Positions 29,029-41,790 of a stretch of DNA of 41,827 nucleotides are shown here, in pieces. Source of the DNA: Mesostigma viride (Eukaryota > Streptophyta > Mesostigmatophyceae > Mesostigmatales > Mesostigmataceae); NCBI GenBank assembly GCA_009746045.1, contig RPFO01000555.1, forward strand, positions 45,001 to 86,827, read 5' to 3'. The translations under genes and the position numbers were made by a program. The notes under the pieces were generated by a model. That model searched no databases, was not told the origin of the DNA, and was given only the letters and a program-made list of their open reading frames with translations. The stretch's first letter is position 1. Each line of letters opens with the position of its first letter.

Positions 29029-29240
29029 AGTGAAAGCGATGGAAAGCGAGGGCGAGGGGAAGCGCGCAGGTGTAGGTAGTGGAGAGGGAGCATCAGAATG
29101 AAAGCGAGGGTAAAAGGGCCAGGGCTAGGTAGGGTGAGGATGGGCCCCAGTGCGCGAGTGTGCAGATGGGACCTGAGCGAGGGCGAGGGCAAGTGCGCCC
29201 AGGTGAGGGCCAGTGAGGGCGGGGGTGATGGCATCCAGTT

Positions 29241-32200
29241 GACTACTAACGATTAAAGGCGAAGTGAGGTGTGCGTGGGTTTTCCACCGGGCGATTGCAA
29301 AGGGGCGCAGGGCAAGGGCACCTGAGTGATGGTGCGAGGTTGGGGGGGAGGGTGCAGGCCAGAGCAAGAGCCAGGGCTATGGCGATGGTGAAGGCTAGGT
29401 AGGGCAAGGGGGGGCCCCACTGGGCAAACAAATGGACAGGGGGCCTGAGCGAGGGCGCGGGCAAGAGGTGCGCGCAGAGGAAGGCTGCGGATGAGTGAGC
29501 CTGAGTGAGGGCAGCAGAGCTAGGGCTGTGCTCTAGGGTGAGAGTGAGGGTGAGGGCTGGGGACGCTGAGCATTAGCGAGGGCCATAGCAGGGATGAAGA
29601 CAATGGAGGGTGAGGGTGGCCCCCACGGGCGAGGGCGAGGGTGAGGGCGAGGGCGAGGGCGAGGGCGAGGGCGAGTGAAAGCGATGGAAAGCGAGGGCGA
29701 GGGAAGCGCGCAGGTGTAGGTAGTGAGAGGGAGCAGCAGAATGAAAGCGAGGGTAAAAGGGCAGGGGCTAGGTAGGGTGAGGATGGGCCCCAGTGCGCGA
29801 GTGTGCAGATGGGACCTGAGCGAGGGCGAGGGCAAGTGCGCCCAGGTGAGGGCCAGCGAGGGCGGGGGTGATGGCACCGAGTTGACTACTAACGATTGAA
29901 GGCGAAGTGAGGTGTGGGTGGGTTTTCCACCGGGCGATTGCAAAGGGGCCCAGGGCAAGGGCACCTGAGTGCATCATGGTGCGAGGTTGGGGGTGAGGGT
30001 AAAGGCCAGAGCAACTTGAGGCCAGGTCTATAGCGATGGTGAAGGCTAGTGTAGGGCGAGGGCGGGCCCCACTGGGCAAACAAATGGACAGGGGGCCTGA
30101 GCAAGGGCGCGGGCGAGAGGTGCAGAGGAAGGCTGCGGGTGAGAGAGGCTGAGTGAGGGCAGCAGAGCTGGGCTGTGCTTTAGGGTGGGAGTGAGGGTGA
30201 GGGCTGGGGACACTGAACATAAGCGAGGGCCATAGCGGGGATGAAGACCAAGGAGAGTGAGGGTGGCCCTCACCTGGCGAGGGCGAGGGCGAGTGAAAGC
30301 GATGGAAAGCGAGGGCGAGGGGAAGCGCGCAGGTGTAGGTAGTGGAGAGGGAGCAGCAGAATGAAAGCGAGGGTACGGTAAAAGGGCCAGGGCTAGGTAG
30401 GGTGAGGATGGGCCCCAGTGCGCGAGTGTGCAGATGGGACCTGAGCGAGGGCGAGGGCAAGTGCGCCCAGGTGAGGGCCAGTGTGGGCGGGGGTGATGGC
30501 ACCGAGTTGACTACTAACGATTAAAGGCGAAGTGAGGTGTGGGTGGGTTTTCCACCGGGCGATTGCAAAGGGGCGCAGGGCAAGGGCACCTGAGTGATGG
30601 TGCGAGGTTGGGGGGGAGGGTGCAGGCCAGAGCAAGAGCCAGGGCTATGGCGATGGTGAAGGCTAGGTAGGGCGAGGGGGGCCCCACTGGGCAAACAAAT
30701 GGACAGGGGGCCTGAGCGAGGGCGCGGGCAAGAGGTGCAGAGGAAGGCTGCGGGTGAGTGAGCCTGAGTGAGGGCAGCAGAGCTAGGGCTGTGCTTTAGG
30801 GTGAGAGTGAGGGTGAGGGCTGGGGACGCTGAGCATAAGCGAGGGCCATAGCGGGGATGAAGACCATGGAGGGTGAGGGTGGCCCCCACAGGGCGAGGGC
30901 GAGGGTGAGGGCGAGGGGGAGGGCGAGGGCGAGGGCGAGTGAAAGCGATGAAAAGCGAGGGCGAGGGAAAGCGCGCAGGTGTAGGTAGTGGAGAGGGAGC
31001 AGCAGAATGAAACCGAGGGTAGAAAGGCCAGGGCTAGGTAGGGTGAGGATGGGCCCCAGTGCGCCAGTGTGCAGATGGGACCTGAGTGAGGGCGAGGGCA
31101 AGTGAGCCCAGGTGAGGGCCAGTGAGGGCGGGGGTGATGGCACCGAGTTGAGTTGACTACTAACGATTACAGGTGAAGTGAGGTGTGGGTGGGTTTTCCA
31201 CCGGGCGATTGCAAAGGGGCGCAGGGCAAGGGCACCTGAGTGATGGTGCGAGGTTGGGGGGGAGGGTGCAGGCCAGAGCAAGAGCCAGGGCTATGGCTAT
31301 GGTGAAGGCTGGGTAGGGCGAGGGCGGGCCCCACTGGGCAAACAAATGGACAGGGGGCCTGAGCGAGGGCGCGGGCAAGAGGTGCAGAGGAAGGCTGCGG
31401 ATGAGTGAGCCTGAGTGAGGGCAGCAGAGCTAGGGCTGTGCTTTAGGGTGAGAGTGAGGGTGAGGGCTGGGGACGCTGAGCATAAGCGAGGGCCATAGCG
31501 GGGATGAAGACAATGGAGGGTGAGGGTGGCCCCCACAGGGCGAGGGCGAGGGTGAGGGCGAGGGCGAGGGCGAGGGCGAGGGCGAGGGCGAGGGCGAGGG
31601 CGAGGGCGAGGGCGAGTGAAAGCGATGAAAAGCGAGGGCGAGGGGAAGCGCGCAGGTGTAGGTAGCGGAGAGGGAGCAGCAGAATGAAAGCGAGGGTAAA
31701 AGGGCAGGGGCTAGGTAGGGACGTAGGGTGAGGATGGGCCCCAGTGCGCGAGTGTGCAGATGGGACCTGAGCGAGGGCGAGGGCAAGTGAGCCCAGGTGA
31801 GGGCCAGTGAGGGCGGGGGTGATGGCACCGAGTTGACTACTAACGATTAAAGGCGAAGTGAGGTGTGGGTGGGTTTTCCACCGGGCGATTGCAAAGGGGC
31901 CCAGGGCAAGGGCACCTGAGTGATGGTGCGAGGTTGGGGGGGAGGGTGCAGGCCAGAGCAAGAGCCAGGGCTATGGCGATGGTGAAGGCTAGGTAGGGCG
32001 AGGGGGGCCCCACTGGGCAAACAAATGGACAGGGGGCCTGAGCGAGGGCGCGGGCGAGAGGTGCAGAGGAAGGCTGCGGGTGAGAGAGGCTGAGTGAGGG
32101 CAGCAGAGCTGGGGCTGTGCTTTAGGGTGGGAGTGAGGGTGAGGGCTGGGGACACTGAACATAAGCGAGGGCCATAGCGGGGATGAAGACCAAGGAGAGT

Positions 32201-32441
32201 GATGGTGGCCTCACCTGGCGAGGGCGAGGGCGAGTGAAAGCGATGGAAAGCGAGGGAGGGAAAGCGCGCAGGTGTAGGTAGTGGAGAGGGAGCAGCAGAA
32301 TGAAAGCGAGGGTAAAAGGGCCAGGGCTAGGTAGGGTGAGGATGGGCCCCAGTGCGCGAGTGTGCAGATGGGACCTGAGCGAGGGCGAGGGCAAGTGCGC
32401 CCAGGTGAGGGCCAGTGAGGGCGGGGGTGATGGACCGAGTT
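29241..32441 (+). repeat. Higher-order repeat of five monomers, copy 1
   Basis: Monomer spacings are 643, 625, 646, 680, 607. Variant marks include GCATCATGG with CAACTTGAGGCCAGGTCTAT at 29971-30030, GAGTTGAGTTGAC at about 31146, and AGGGACGTAGGG at about 31717. Confidence 0.8.
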
Positions 32442-35400
32442 GACTACTAACGATTACAGGTGAAGTGAGGTGTGGTGGGTTTTCCACCGGGCGATTGCAA
32501 AGGGGCGCAGGGCAAGGGCACCTGAGTGATGGTGCGAGGTTGGGGGGCAGGGTGCAGGCCAGAGCAAGAGCCAGGGCTATGGCGATGGTGAAGGCTAGGT
32601 AGGGCAAGGGGGGCCCACTGGGCAAACAAATGGACAGGGGGCCTGAGCGAGGGCGCGGCAAGAGGTGCAGAGGAAGGCTGCGGATGAGTGAGCCTGAGTG
32701 AGGGCAGCAGAGCTAGGGCTGTGCTCTAGGGTGAGAGTGAGGGTGAGGGCTGGGGACACTGAGCATAAGCGAGGGCCATAGCGGGGATGAAGACAATGGA
32801 GGGTGAGGGTGGCCCCACGGGCGAGGGCGAGGGTGAGGGCGAGGGCGAGGGCGAGGGCGAGGGCGAGTGAAAGCGATGAAAAGCGAGGGCGAGGGAAAGC
32901 GCGCAGGTGTAGGTAGTGGAGAGGGAGCAGCAGAATGAAAGCGAGGGTAAAAGGGCAGGGGCTAGGTAGGGTGAGGATGGGCCCCAGTGCGCGAGTGTGC
33001 AGATGGGACCTGAGCGAGGGCGAGGGCAAGTGCGCCCAGGTGAGGGCCAGCGAGGGCGGGGTGATGGCACCGAGTTGACTACTAACGATTGAAGCGAAGT
33101 GAGGTGTGGGTGGGTTTTCCACCGGGCGATTGCAAGGGGCCCAGGGCAAGGGCACCTGAGTGCATCATGGTGCGAGGTTGGGGTGGGGAAAGGCCAGAGC
33201 AACTTGAGGCCAGGTCTATAGCGATGGTGAAGGCTAGTGTAGGGCGAGGGCGGCCCCACTGGGCAAACAAAATGGACAGGGGGCCTGAGCAAGGGCGGGG
33301 CGAGAGGTGCAGAGGAAGGCTGCGGGTGAGAGAGGCTGAGTGAGGGCAGCAGAGCTAGGGCTGTGCTTTAGGGTGGGAGTGAGGGTGAGGGCTGGGGACA
33401 CTGAACATAAGCGAGGGCCATAGCGGGGATGAAGACCAAGGAGAGTGAGGGTGGCCCTCACCTGGCGAGGGCGAGGGCGAGTGAAAGCGATGGAAAGCGA
33501 GGGCGAGGGGAAGCGCGCAGGTGTAGGTAGTGGAGAGGGAGCAGCAGAATGAAAGCGAGGGTAGAAAGGGCCAGGGCTAGGTAGGGTGAGGATGGGCCCC
33601 AGTGCGCGAGTGTGCAGATGGGACCTGAGCGAGGGCGAGGGCAAGTGCGCCCAGGTGAGGGCCAGTGGGCGGGGTGATGGCACCGAGTTGACTACTAACG
33701 ATTAAAGGCGAAGTGAGGTGTGGGTGGGTTTCCACCGGGCGATTGCAAAGGGGCGCAGGGCAAGGGCACCTGAGTGATGGTGCGAGGTTGGGGGGAGGGT
33801 GCAGGCCAGAGCAAGAGCCAGGGCTATGGCGATGGTGAAGGCTAGGGTAGGGCGGGGCCCCACTGGGCAAACAAATGGACAGGGGCCTGAGCGAGGGCGC
33901 GGGCAAGAGGTGCAGAGGAAGGCTGCGGGTGAGTGAGCCTGAGTGAGGGCAGCAGAGCTAGGGCTGTGCTCTAGGGTGAGAGTGAGGGTGAGGGCTGGGG
34001 ACGCTGAGCATAAGCGAGGGCCATAGCGGGGATGAAGACAAGGGAGTGAGGGTGGCCCCCACAGGGCGAGGGCGAGGGTGAGGGCGTGGGAGGGCGAGGG
34101 CCAGGGCGAGTGAAAGCGATGAAAAGCGAGGGCGAGGGAAAGCGCGCAGGTGTAGGTAGTGGAGAGGGAGCAGCAGAATGAAAGCGAGGGTAGAAGGCCA
34201 GGGCTAGGTAGGGTGAGGATGGGCCCCAGTGCGCAGTGTGCAGATGGGACCTGAGTGAGGGCGAGGGCAAGTGAGCCCAGGTGAGGGCCAGTGAGGGCGG
34301 GGGTGATGGCACCGAGTTGAGTTGACTACTAACGATTAAAGGCGAAGTGAGGTGTGGGTGGGTTTTCCACCGGGCGATTGCAAAGGGGCGCAGGGCAAGG
34401 GCACCTGAGTGATGGTGCGAGGTTGGGGGGGAGGGTGCAGGCCAGAGCAAGAGCCAGGGCTATGGCGATGGTGAAGGCTGGGTAGGGCGAGGGCGGGCCC
34501 CACTGGGCAAACAAATGGACAGGGGGCCTGAGCGAGGGCGCGGGCAAGAGGTGCAGAGGAAGGCTGCGGATGAGTGAGCCTGAGTGAGGGCAGCAGAGCT
34601 AGGGCTGTGCTTTAGGGTGAGAGTGAGGGTGAGGGCTGGGGACGCTGAGCATAAGCGAGGGCCATAGCGGGGATGAAGACAATGGAGGTGAGGGTGGCCC
34701 CCACAGGGCGAGGCGAGGTGGCGAGGGCGAGCGGCGAGGCGAGGGCGAGGCGAGGGCGAGTGAAAGCGATGGAAAAGCGAGGGCGAGGGGAAGCGCGCAG
34801 GTGTAGGTAGTGGAGAGGGAGCAGCAGAATGAAAGCGAGGGTAAAGGGCAGGGGCTAGGTAGGGACGTAGGGTGAGGATGGGCCCCAGTGCGCGAGTGTG
34901 CAGATGGGACCTGAGCGAGGGCGAGGGCAAGTGAGCCCAGGTGAGGGCCAGTGAGGCGGGGTGATGGCACCGAGTTGACTACTAACGATTAAAGGCGAAG
35001 TGAGGTGTGGGTGGGTTTTCCACCGGGCGATTGCAAAGGGGCCAGGGCAAGGGCACCTGAGTGATGGTGCGAGGTTGGGGGGAGGGTGCAGGCCAGAGCA
35101 AGAGCCAGGGCTATGGCGATGGTGAAGGCTAGGTAGGGCGAGGGGGGCCCCACTGGGCAAACAAATGGACAGGGGGCCTGAGCGAGGGCGCGGGCGAGAG
35201 GTGCAGAGGAAGGCTGCGGGTGAGAGTGGCTGAGTGAGGGCAGCAGAGCTAGGGCTGTGCTTTAGGGTGGGAGTGAGGGTGAGGGCTGGGGACACTGAAC
35301 ATAAGCGAGGGCCATAGCGGGGATGAAGACCAAGGAGAGTGAGGGTGGCCCTCACCTGGCGAGGGCGAGGGCGAGTGAAAGCGATGGAAAGCGAGGGCGA

Positions 35401-35585
35401 GGGAAAGCGCGCAGGTGTAGGTAGTGGAGAGGGAGCAGCAGAATGAAAGCGAGGGTAAAAGGGCCAGGGCTAGGTAGGGTGAGGATGGGCCCCAGTGCGC
35501 GAGTGTGCAGATGGGACCTGAGCGAGGGCGAGGGCAAGTGAGCCCAGGTGAGGGCCAGTGAGGGCGGGGGTGATGGCACCGAGTT
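32442..35585 (+). repeat. Higher-order repeat of five monomers, copy 2
   Basis: Spacings 635, 613, 634, 653, 609 parallel copy 1. The same variant marks recur in the same order about 3.14-3.19 kb later (33162-33220, about 34315, 34861). This copy has many single-base deletions relative to copy 1. Confidence 0.8.
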
Positions 35586-38500
35586 GACTACTAACGATTA
35601 AGGTGAAGTGAGGTGTGGGTGGGTTTTCCACCGGGCGATTGCAAAGGGGCGCAGGGCAAGGGCACCTGAGTGATGGTGCGAGGTTGGGGGGAGGGTGCAG
35701 GCCAGAGCAAGAGCCAGGGCTATGGCGATGGTGAAGGCTAGGTAGGGCGAGGGCGGGCCCCACTGGGCAAACAAATGACAGGGGGCCTGAGCGAGGGGCG
35801 GGCGAGAGGTGCAGAGGAAGGCTGCGGGTGAGAGAGGCTGAGTGAGGGCAGCAGAGCTAGGGCTGTGCTTTAGGGTGGAGTGAGGGTGAGGGCTGGGGAC
35901 ACTGAACATAAGCGAGGGCCATAGCGGGGATGAAGACCAAGGAGAGTGAGGGTGGCCCTCACCTGGCGAGGGCGAGGGCGAGGGCGAGGGCGAGTGAAAG
36001 CGATGGAAAGCGAGGGCGAGGGGAAGCGCGCAGGTGTAGGTAGTGGAGAGGGAGCAGCAGAATGAAAGCGAGGGTAGAAGGGCAGGGGCTAGGTAGGGTG
36101 AGGATGGGCCCCAGTGCGCGAGTGTGCAGATGGGACCTGAGCGAGGGCGAGGGCAAGAAGTGAGCCCAGGTGAGGGCCAGTGAGGGCGGGGGTGATGGCA
36201 CCGAGTTGACTACTAACGATTAAGGCGAAGTGAGGTGTGGGTGGGTTTCCACCGGGCGATTGCAAAGGGGCCAGGGCAAGGGCACCTGAGTGATGGTGCG
36301 AGGTTGGGGGGGAGGGTGCAGGCCAGAGCAAGCTAGCCAGGGCTATGGCGATGGTGAAGGCTAGGTAGGGCGAGGGGGGCCCCACTGGGCAAACAAATGG
36401 ACAGGGGGCCTGAGCGAGGGCGCGGGCGAGAGGTGCAGAGGAAGGCTGCGGGTGAGAGAGGCTGAGTGAGGGCAGCAGAGCTAGGGCTGTGCTTTAGGGT
36501 GGGAGTGAGGGTGAGGGCTGGGGACACTGAACATAAGCGAGGGCCATAGCGGGGATGAAGACCAAGGAGAGTGAGGGTGGCCCTCACCTGGCGAGGGCGA
36601 GGGCGAGTGAAAGCGATGGAAAGCGAGGGCGAGGGGAAGCGCGCAGGTGTAGGTAGTGGAGAGGGAGCAGCAGAATGAAAGCGAGGGTAGAAGGGCCAGG
36701 GCTAGGTAGGGAGGATGGGCCCCAGTGCGCGAGTGTGCAGATGGGACCTGAGCGAGGGCGAGGGCAAGTGAGCCCAGGTGAGGGCCAGTGAGGGCGGGGG
36801 TGATGGCACCGAGTTGACTACTAACGATTAAAGGCGAAGTGAGGTGTGGGTGGGTTTTCCACCGGGCGATTGCAAAGGGGCGCAGGGCAAGGGCACCTGA
36901 GTGATGGTGCGAGGTTGGGGGGGAGGGTGCAGGCCAGAGCAAGAGCCAGGGCTATGGCGATGGTGAAGGCTAGGTAGGGCGAGGGGGGCCCCACTGGGCA
37001 AACAAATGGACAGGGGGCCTGAGCGAGGGCGCGGGCAAGAGGTGCAGAGGAAGGCTGCGGGTGAGAGAGCTGAGTGAGGGCAGCAGAGCTAGGGCTGTGC
37101 TTAGGGTGGGAGTGAGGGTGAGGGCTGGGGACGCTGAACATAAGCGAGGGCCATAGCGGGGATGAAGACAAGGAGGTGAGGGTGGCCCCACAGGGCGAGG
37201 GCGAGGTGAGGGCGAGGGCGAGGGCGAGGGCGAGTGAAAGCGATGGAAAGCGAGGGCGAGGGAAGCGCGCAGGTGTAGGTAGTGGAGAGGGAGCAGCAGA
37301 ATGAAAGCGAGGGTAGAAGGGCCAGGGCTAGGTAGGGTGAGGATGGGCCCCAGTGCGCGAGTGTGCAGATGGGACCTGAGCGAGGGCGAGGGCAAGTGAG
37401 CCCAGGTGAGGGCCAGTGAGGGCGGGGGTGATGGCACCGAGTTGACTACTAACGATTAAGGCGAAGTGAGGTGTGGGTGGGTTTTCCACCGGGCGATTGC
37501 AAAGGGGCGCAGGGCAAGGGCACCTGAGTGATGGTGCGAGGTTGGGGGGAGGGTGCAGGCCAGAGCAAGAGCCAGGGCTATGGCGATGGTGAAGGCTAGG
37601 TAGGGCGAGGGCGGGCCCCACTGGGCAAACAAATGGACAGGGGGCCTGAGCGAGGGCGCGGGCAAGAGGTGCAGAGGAAGGCTGCGGATGAGTGGCTGAG
37701 TGAGGGCAGCAGAGCTAGGGCTGTGCTTTAGGGTGGAGTGAGGGTGAGGGCTGGGGACGCTGACATAAGCGAGGGCCATAGCGGGGATGAAGACCAAGGA
37801 GGTGAGGGTGGCCACACGCTGGGCGAGGGCGACGGCGAGGGCGAGGGCGAGGGCGAGTGAAAGCGATGAAAGCGAGGGCGAGGGGAAGCGCGCAGGTGTA
37901 GGTAGTGGAGAGGGAGCAGCAGAATGAAAGCGAGGGTAAAGGGCCAGGGCTAGGTAGGGGTAGGGTGAGGATGGGCCCCAGTGCGCGAGTGTGCAGATGG
38001 GACCTGAGCGAGGGCGAGGGCAAGTGAGCCCAGGTGAGGGCCAGTGAGGGCGGGGGTGATGGCACCGAGTTGACTACTAACGATTAAAGGCGAAGTGAGG
38101 TGTGGGTGGGTTTTCCACCGGGCGATTGCAAAGGGGCCAGGGCAAGGGCACCTGAGTGATGGTGCGAGGTTGGGGGGGAGGGTGCAGGCCAGAGCAAGAG
38201 CCAGGGCTATGGCGATGGTGAAGGCTAGGTAGCGAGGGGGGGCCCCACTGGGCAAACAAATGGACAGGGGGCCTGAGCGAGGGCGCGGGCAAGAGGTGCA
38301 GAGGAAGGCTGCGGGTGAGTGAGCTGAGTGAGGGCAGCAGAGCTAGGGCTGTGCTTTAGGGGGAGTGAGGGTGAGGGCTGGGGACACTGAACATAAGCGA
38401 GGGCCATAGCGGGGATGAAGACCAAGGAGAGTGAGGGTGGCCCCACAGGGCGAGGGCGAGAGGCGAGGCGAGGGCAGGGCGAGTGAAAGCGATGAAAGCG

Positions 38501-39939
38501 AGGGCGAGGGAAGCGCGCAGGTGTAGGTAGTGGAGAGGGAGCAGCAGAATGAAAGCGAGGGTAGAAGGGCCAGGGCTAGGTAGGGTGAGGATGGGCCCCA
38601 GTGCGCGAGTGTGCAGATGGGACCTGAGCGAGGGCGAGGGCAAGTGAGCCCAGGTGAGGGCCAGTGAGGGCGGGGGTGATGGCACCGAGTTGACTACTAA
38701 CGATTAAAGGCGAAGTGAGGTGTGGGTGGGTTTTCCACCGGGCGATTGCAAAGGGGCGCAGGGCAAGGGCACCTGAGTGATGGTGCGAGGTTGGGGGGGA
38801 GGGTGCAGGCCAGAGCAAGAGCCAGGGCTATGGCGATGGTGAAGGCTAGGTAGGGCGAGGGCGGGCCCCACTGGGCAAACAAATGACAGGGGGCCTGAGC
38901 GAGGGCGCGGGCAAGAGGTGCAGAGGAAGGCTGCGGATGAGTGAGCCTGAGTGAGGGCAGCAGAGCTAGGGCTGTGCTTTAGGGTGGAGTGAGGGTGAGG
39001 GCTGGGGACGCTGAGCATAAGCGAGGGCCATAGCGGGGATGAAGACCAATGGAGGTGAGGGTGGCCCCACAGGGCGAGGGCGAGGGTGAGGGCGAGGCGG
39101 CGAGGCGAGGGCGAGGGCGAGAGCGAGTGAAAGCGATGGGCGAGGGGAAGCGCGCAGGTGTAGGTAGTGGAGAGGGAGCAGCAGAATGAAAGCGAGGGTA
39201 AAGGGCAGGGGCTAGGTAGGGTGAGGATGGGCCCCAGTGCGCGAGTGTGCAGATGGGACCTGAGCGAGGGCGAGGGCAAGTGAGCCCAGGTGAGGGCCAG
39301 TGAGGGCGGGGGTGATGGCACCGAGTTGACTACTAACGATTAAAGGCGAAGTGAGGTGTGGGTGGGTTTTCCACCGGGCGATTGCAAAGGGGCCCAGGGC
39401 AAGGGCACCTGAGTGATGGTGCGAGGTTGGGGGGGAGGGTGCAGGCCAGAGCAAGAGCCAGGGCTATGGCGATGGTGAAGGCTAGGTAGGGCGAGGGGGG
39501 GCCCCACTGGGCAAACAAATGGACAGGGGGCCTGAGCGAGGGCGCGGGCGAGAGGTGCAGAGGAAGGCTGCGGGTGAGAGAGGCTGAGTGAGGGCAGCAG
39601 AGCTAGGGCTGTGCTTTAGGGTGGGAGTGAGGGTGAGGGCTGGGGACACTGAACATAAGCGAGGGCCATAGCGGGGATGAAGACCAAGGAGAGTGAGGGT
39701 GGCCCTCACCTGGCGAGGGTGAGGGCGAGTGAAAGCGATGGAAAGCGAGGGCGAGGGAAAGCGCGCAGGTGTAGGTAGTGGAGAGGGAGCAGCAGAATGA
39801 AAGCGAGGGTAAAAGGGCCAGGGCTAGGTAGGGTGAGGATGGGCCCCAGTGCGCGAGTGTGCAGATGGGACCTGAGCGAGGGCGAGGGCAAGTGAGCCCA
39901 GGTGAGGGCCAGTGAGGGCGGGGGTGATGGCACCGAGTT
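35586..39939 (+). repeat. Higher-order repeat of seven monomers, copy 1
   Basis: Spacings 622, 608, 628, 628, 620, 636, 612 (total 4354). The pattern of the CCCTCACCTGGCG versus CCCCACAGGGCG junction variants and small marks (GGGTTTCCACC at about 36241, GAGAGAGCTGAGTG at about 37064) returns at +4.35 kb. Confidence 0.65.
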
Positions 39940-41790
39940 GACTACTAACGATTACAGGTGAAGTGAGGTGTGGGTGGGTTTTCCACCGGGCGATTGCAAA
40001 GGGGCGCAGGGCAAGGGCACCTGAGTGATGGTGCGAGGTTGGGGGGAGGGTGCAGGCCAGAGCAAGAGCCAGGGCTATGGCGATGGTGAAGGCTAGGTAG
40101 GGCGAGGGCGGGCCCCACTGGGCAAACAAATGCACAGGGGGCCTGAGCGAGGGCGGGCGAGAGGTGCAGAGGAAGGCTGCGGGTGAGAGAGGCTGAGTGA
40201 GGGCAGCAGAGCTAGGGCTGTGCTTTAGGGTGGAGTGAGGGTGAGGGCTGGGGACACTGAACATAAGCGAGGGCCATAGCGGGGATGAAGACCAAGGAGA
40301 GTGAGGGTGGCCCTCACCTGGCGAGGGCGACGAGGGCGAGGGCGAGGGCGAGTGAAAGCGATGGAAAGCGAGGGCGAGGGGAAGCGCGCAGGTGTAGGTA
40401 GTGGAGAGGGAGCAGCAGAATGAAAGCGAGGGTAGAAGGGCAGGGCTAGGTAGGGTGAGGATGGGCCCCAGTGCGCGAGTGTGCAGATGGGACCTGAGCG
40501 AGGGCGAGGGCAAGTGAGCCCAGGTGAGGGCCAGTGAGGGCGGGGGTGATGGCACCGAGTTGACTACTAACGATTAAGGCGAAGTGAGGTGTGGGTGGGT
40601 TTCCACCGGGCGATTGCAAGGGGCCCAGGGCAAGGGCACCTGAGTGATGGTGCGAGGTTGGGGGGAGGGTGCAGGCCAGAGCAAAGAGCCAGGGCTATGG
40701 CGATGGTGAAGGCTAGGTAGGGCGAGGGGGGCCCCACTGGGCAAACAAATGGACAGGGGGCCTGAGCGAGGCGCGGGCGAGAGGTGCAGAGGAAGGCTGC
40801 GGGTGAGAGAGGCTGAGTGAGGGCAGCAGAGCTAGGGCTGTGCTTTAGGGTGGGAGTGAGGGTGAGGGCTGGGGACACTGAACATAAGCGAGGGCCATAG
40901 CGGGGATGAAGACCAAGGAGAGTGAGGGTGGCCCTCACCTGGCGAGGGCGAGGGCGAGTGAAAGCGATGGAAAGCGAGGGCGAGGGGAAGCGCGCAGGTG
41001 TAGGTAGTGGAGAGGGAGCAGCAGAATGAAAGCGAGGGTAGAAGGGCCAGGGCTAGGTAGGGCGAGGATGGGCCCCAGTGCGCGAGTGTGCAGATGGGAC
41101 CTGAGCGAGGGCGAGGGCAAGTGAGCCCAGGTGAGGGCCAGTGAGGGCGGGGGTGATGGCACCGAGTTGACTACTAACGATTAAAGGCGAAGTGAGGTGT
41201 GGGTGGGTTTTCCACCGGGCGATTGCAAAGGGGCGCAGGGCAAGGGCACCTGAGTGATGGTGCGAGGTTGGGGGGAGGGTGCAGGCCAGAGCAAGAGCCA
41301 GGGCTATGGCGATGGTGAAGGCTAGGTAGGGCGAGGGGGGCCCCACTGGGCAAACAAATGACAGGGGCCTGAGCGAGGGCGCGGGCAAGAGGTGCAGAGG
41401 AAGGCTGCGGGTGAGAGAGCTGAGTGAGGGCAGCAGAGCTAGGGCTGTGCTTTAGGGGAGTGAGGGTGAGGGCTGGGGACACTGACATAAGCGAGGGCCA
41501 TAGCGGGGATGAAGACCAAGGAGAGTGAGGGTGGCCCCACACGGCTGAGGGCGAGGGCGAGGGAGGGCGAGTGAAAGCGATGAAAGCGAGGGCGAGGGAA
41601 GCGCGCAGGTGTAGGTAGTGGAGAGGGAGCAGCAGAATGAAAGCGAGGGTAGAAAGGGCCAGGGCTAGGTAGGGTGAGGATGGGCCCCAGTGCGCGAGTG
41701 TGCAGATGGGACCTGAGCGAGGGCGAGGGCAAGTGAGCCCAGGTGAGGGCCAGTGAGGGCGGGGGTGATGGCACCGAGTTGAGTTGACTA
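39940..41790 (+). repeat. Higher-order repeat of seven monomers, partial copy 2 and array end
   Basis: Spacings 622, 607, 617 match the start of the previous block; GGGTTTCCACC at about 40600 and GAGAGAGCTGAGTG at about 41412 recur. The array stops abruptly in the landmark (GACTACCTAACGATA). The last 37 bases of the window are unrelated CA-rich sequence. Confidence 0.65.

Larger units (their letters stand above)
28915..41790 (+). repeat. G-rich satellite array, about 0.63-kb monomer, about 21 monomers
   Basis: The landmark GACTACTAACGATT recurs at 29241, 29884, 30509, 31155, 31835, 32442, 33077, 33690, 34324, 34977, 35586, 36208, 36816, 37444, 38072, 38692, 39328, 39940, 40562 and 41169, with a variant at 41786. 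Spacings are 607-680 bp, mean 627. Each monomer contains a variable (GAGGGC)n tract, GCGCAGGTGTAGGTAGTG, GGGTTTTCCACCGGGCGATT, and a single CTTTAGGGTG. The plus strand is strongly G-rich throughout. Long minus-strand open frames (Pro/Ser/Leu-rich) exist in nearly every monomer but arise from composition and change frame between monomers, so no protein is called. Confidence 0.95.

Noticed and set aside
28915-41790. Telomeric repeat array, because each monomer has TTTAGGG
   Set aside because: Only one TTTAGGG per about 630-bp monomer; the neighbouring GTGAGGG units are degenerate and part of the G-rich satellite.
28915-41790. CRISPR-like array of repeats and spacers
   Set aside because: Monomers are about 0.63 kb and near-identical throughout, with no unique spacers, in eukaryotic TE-rich DNA.
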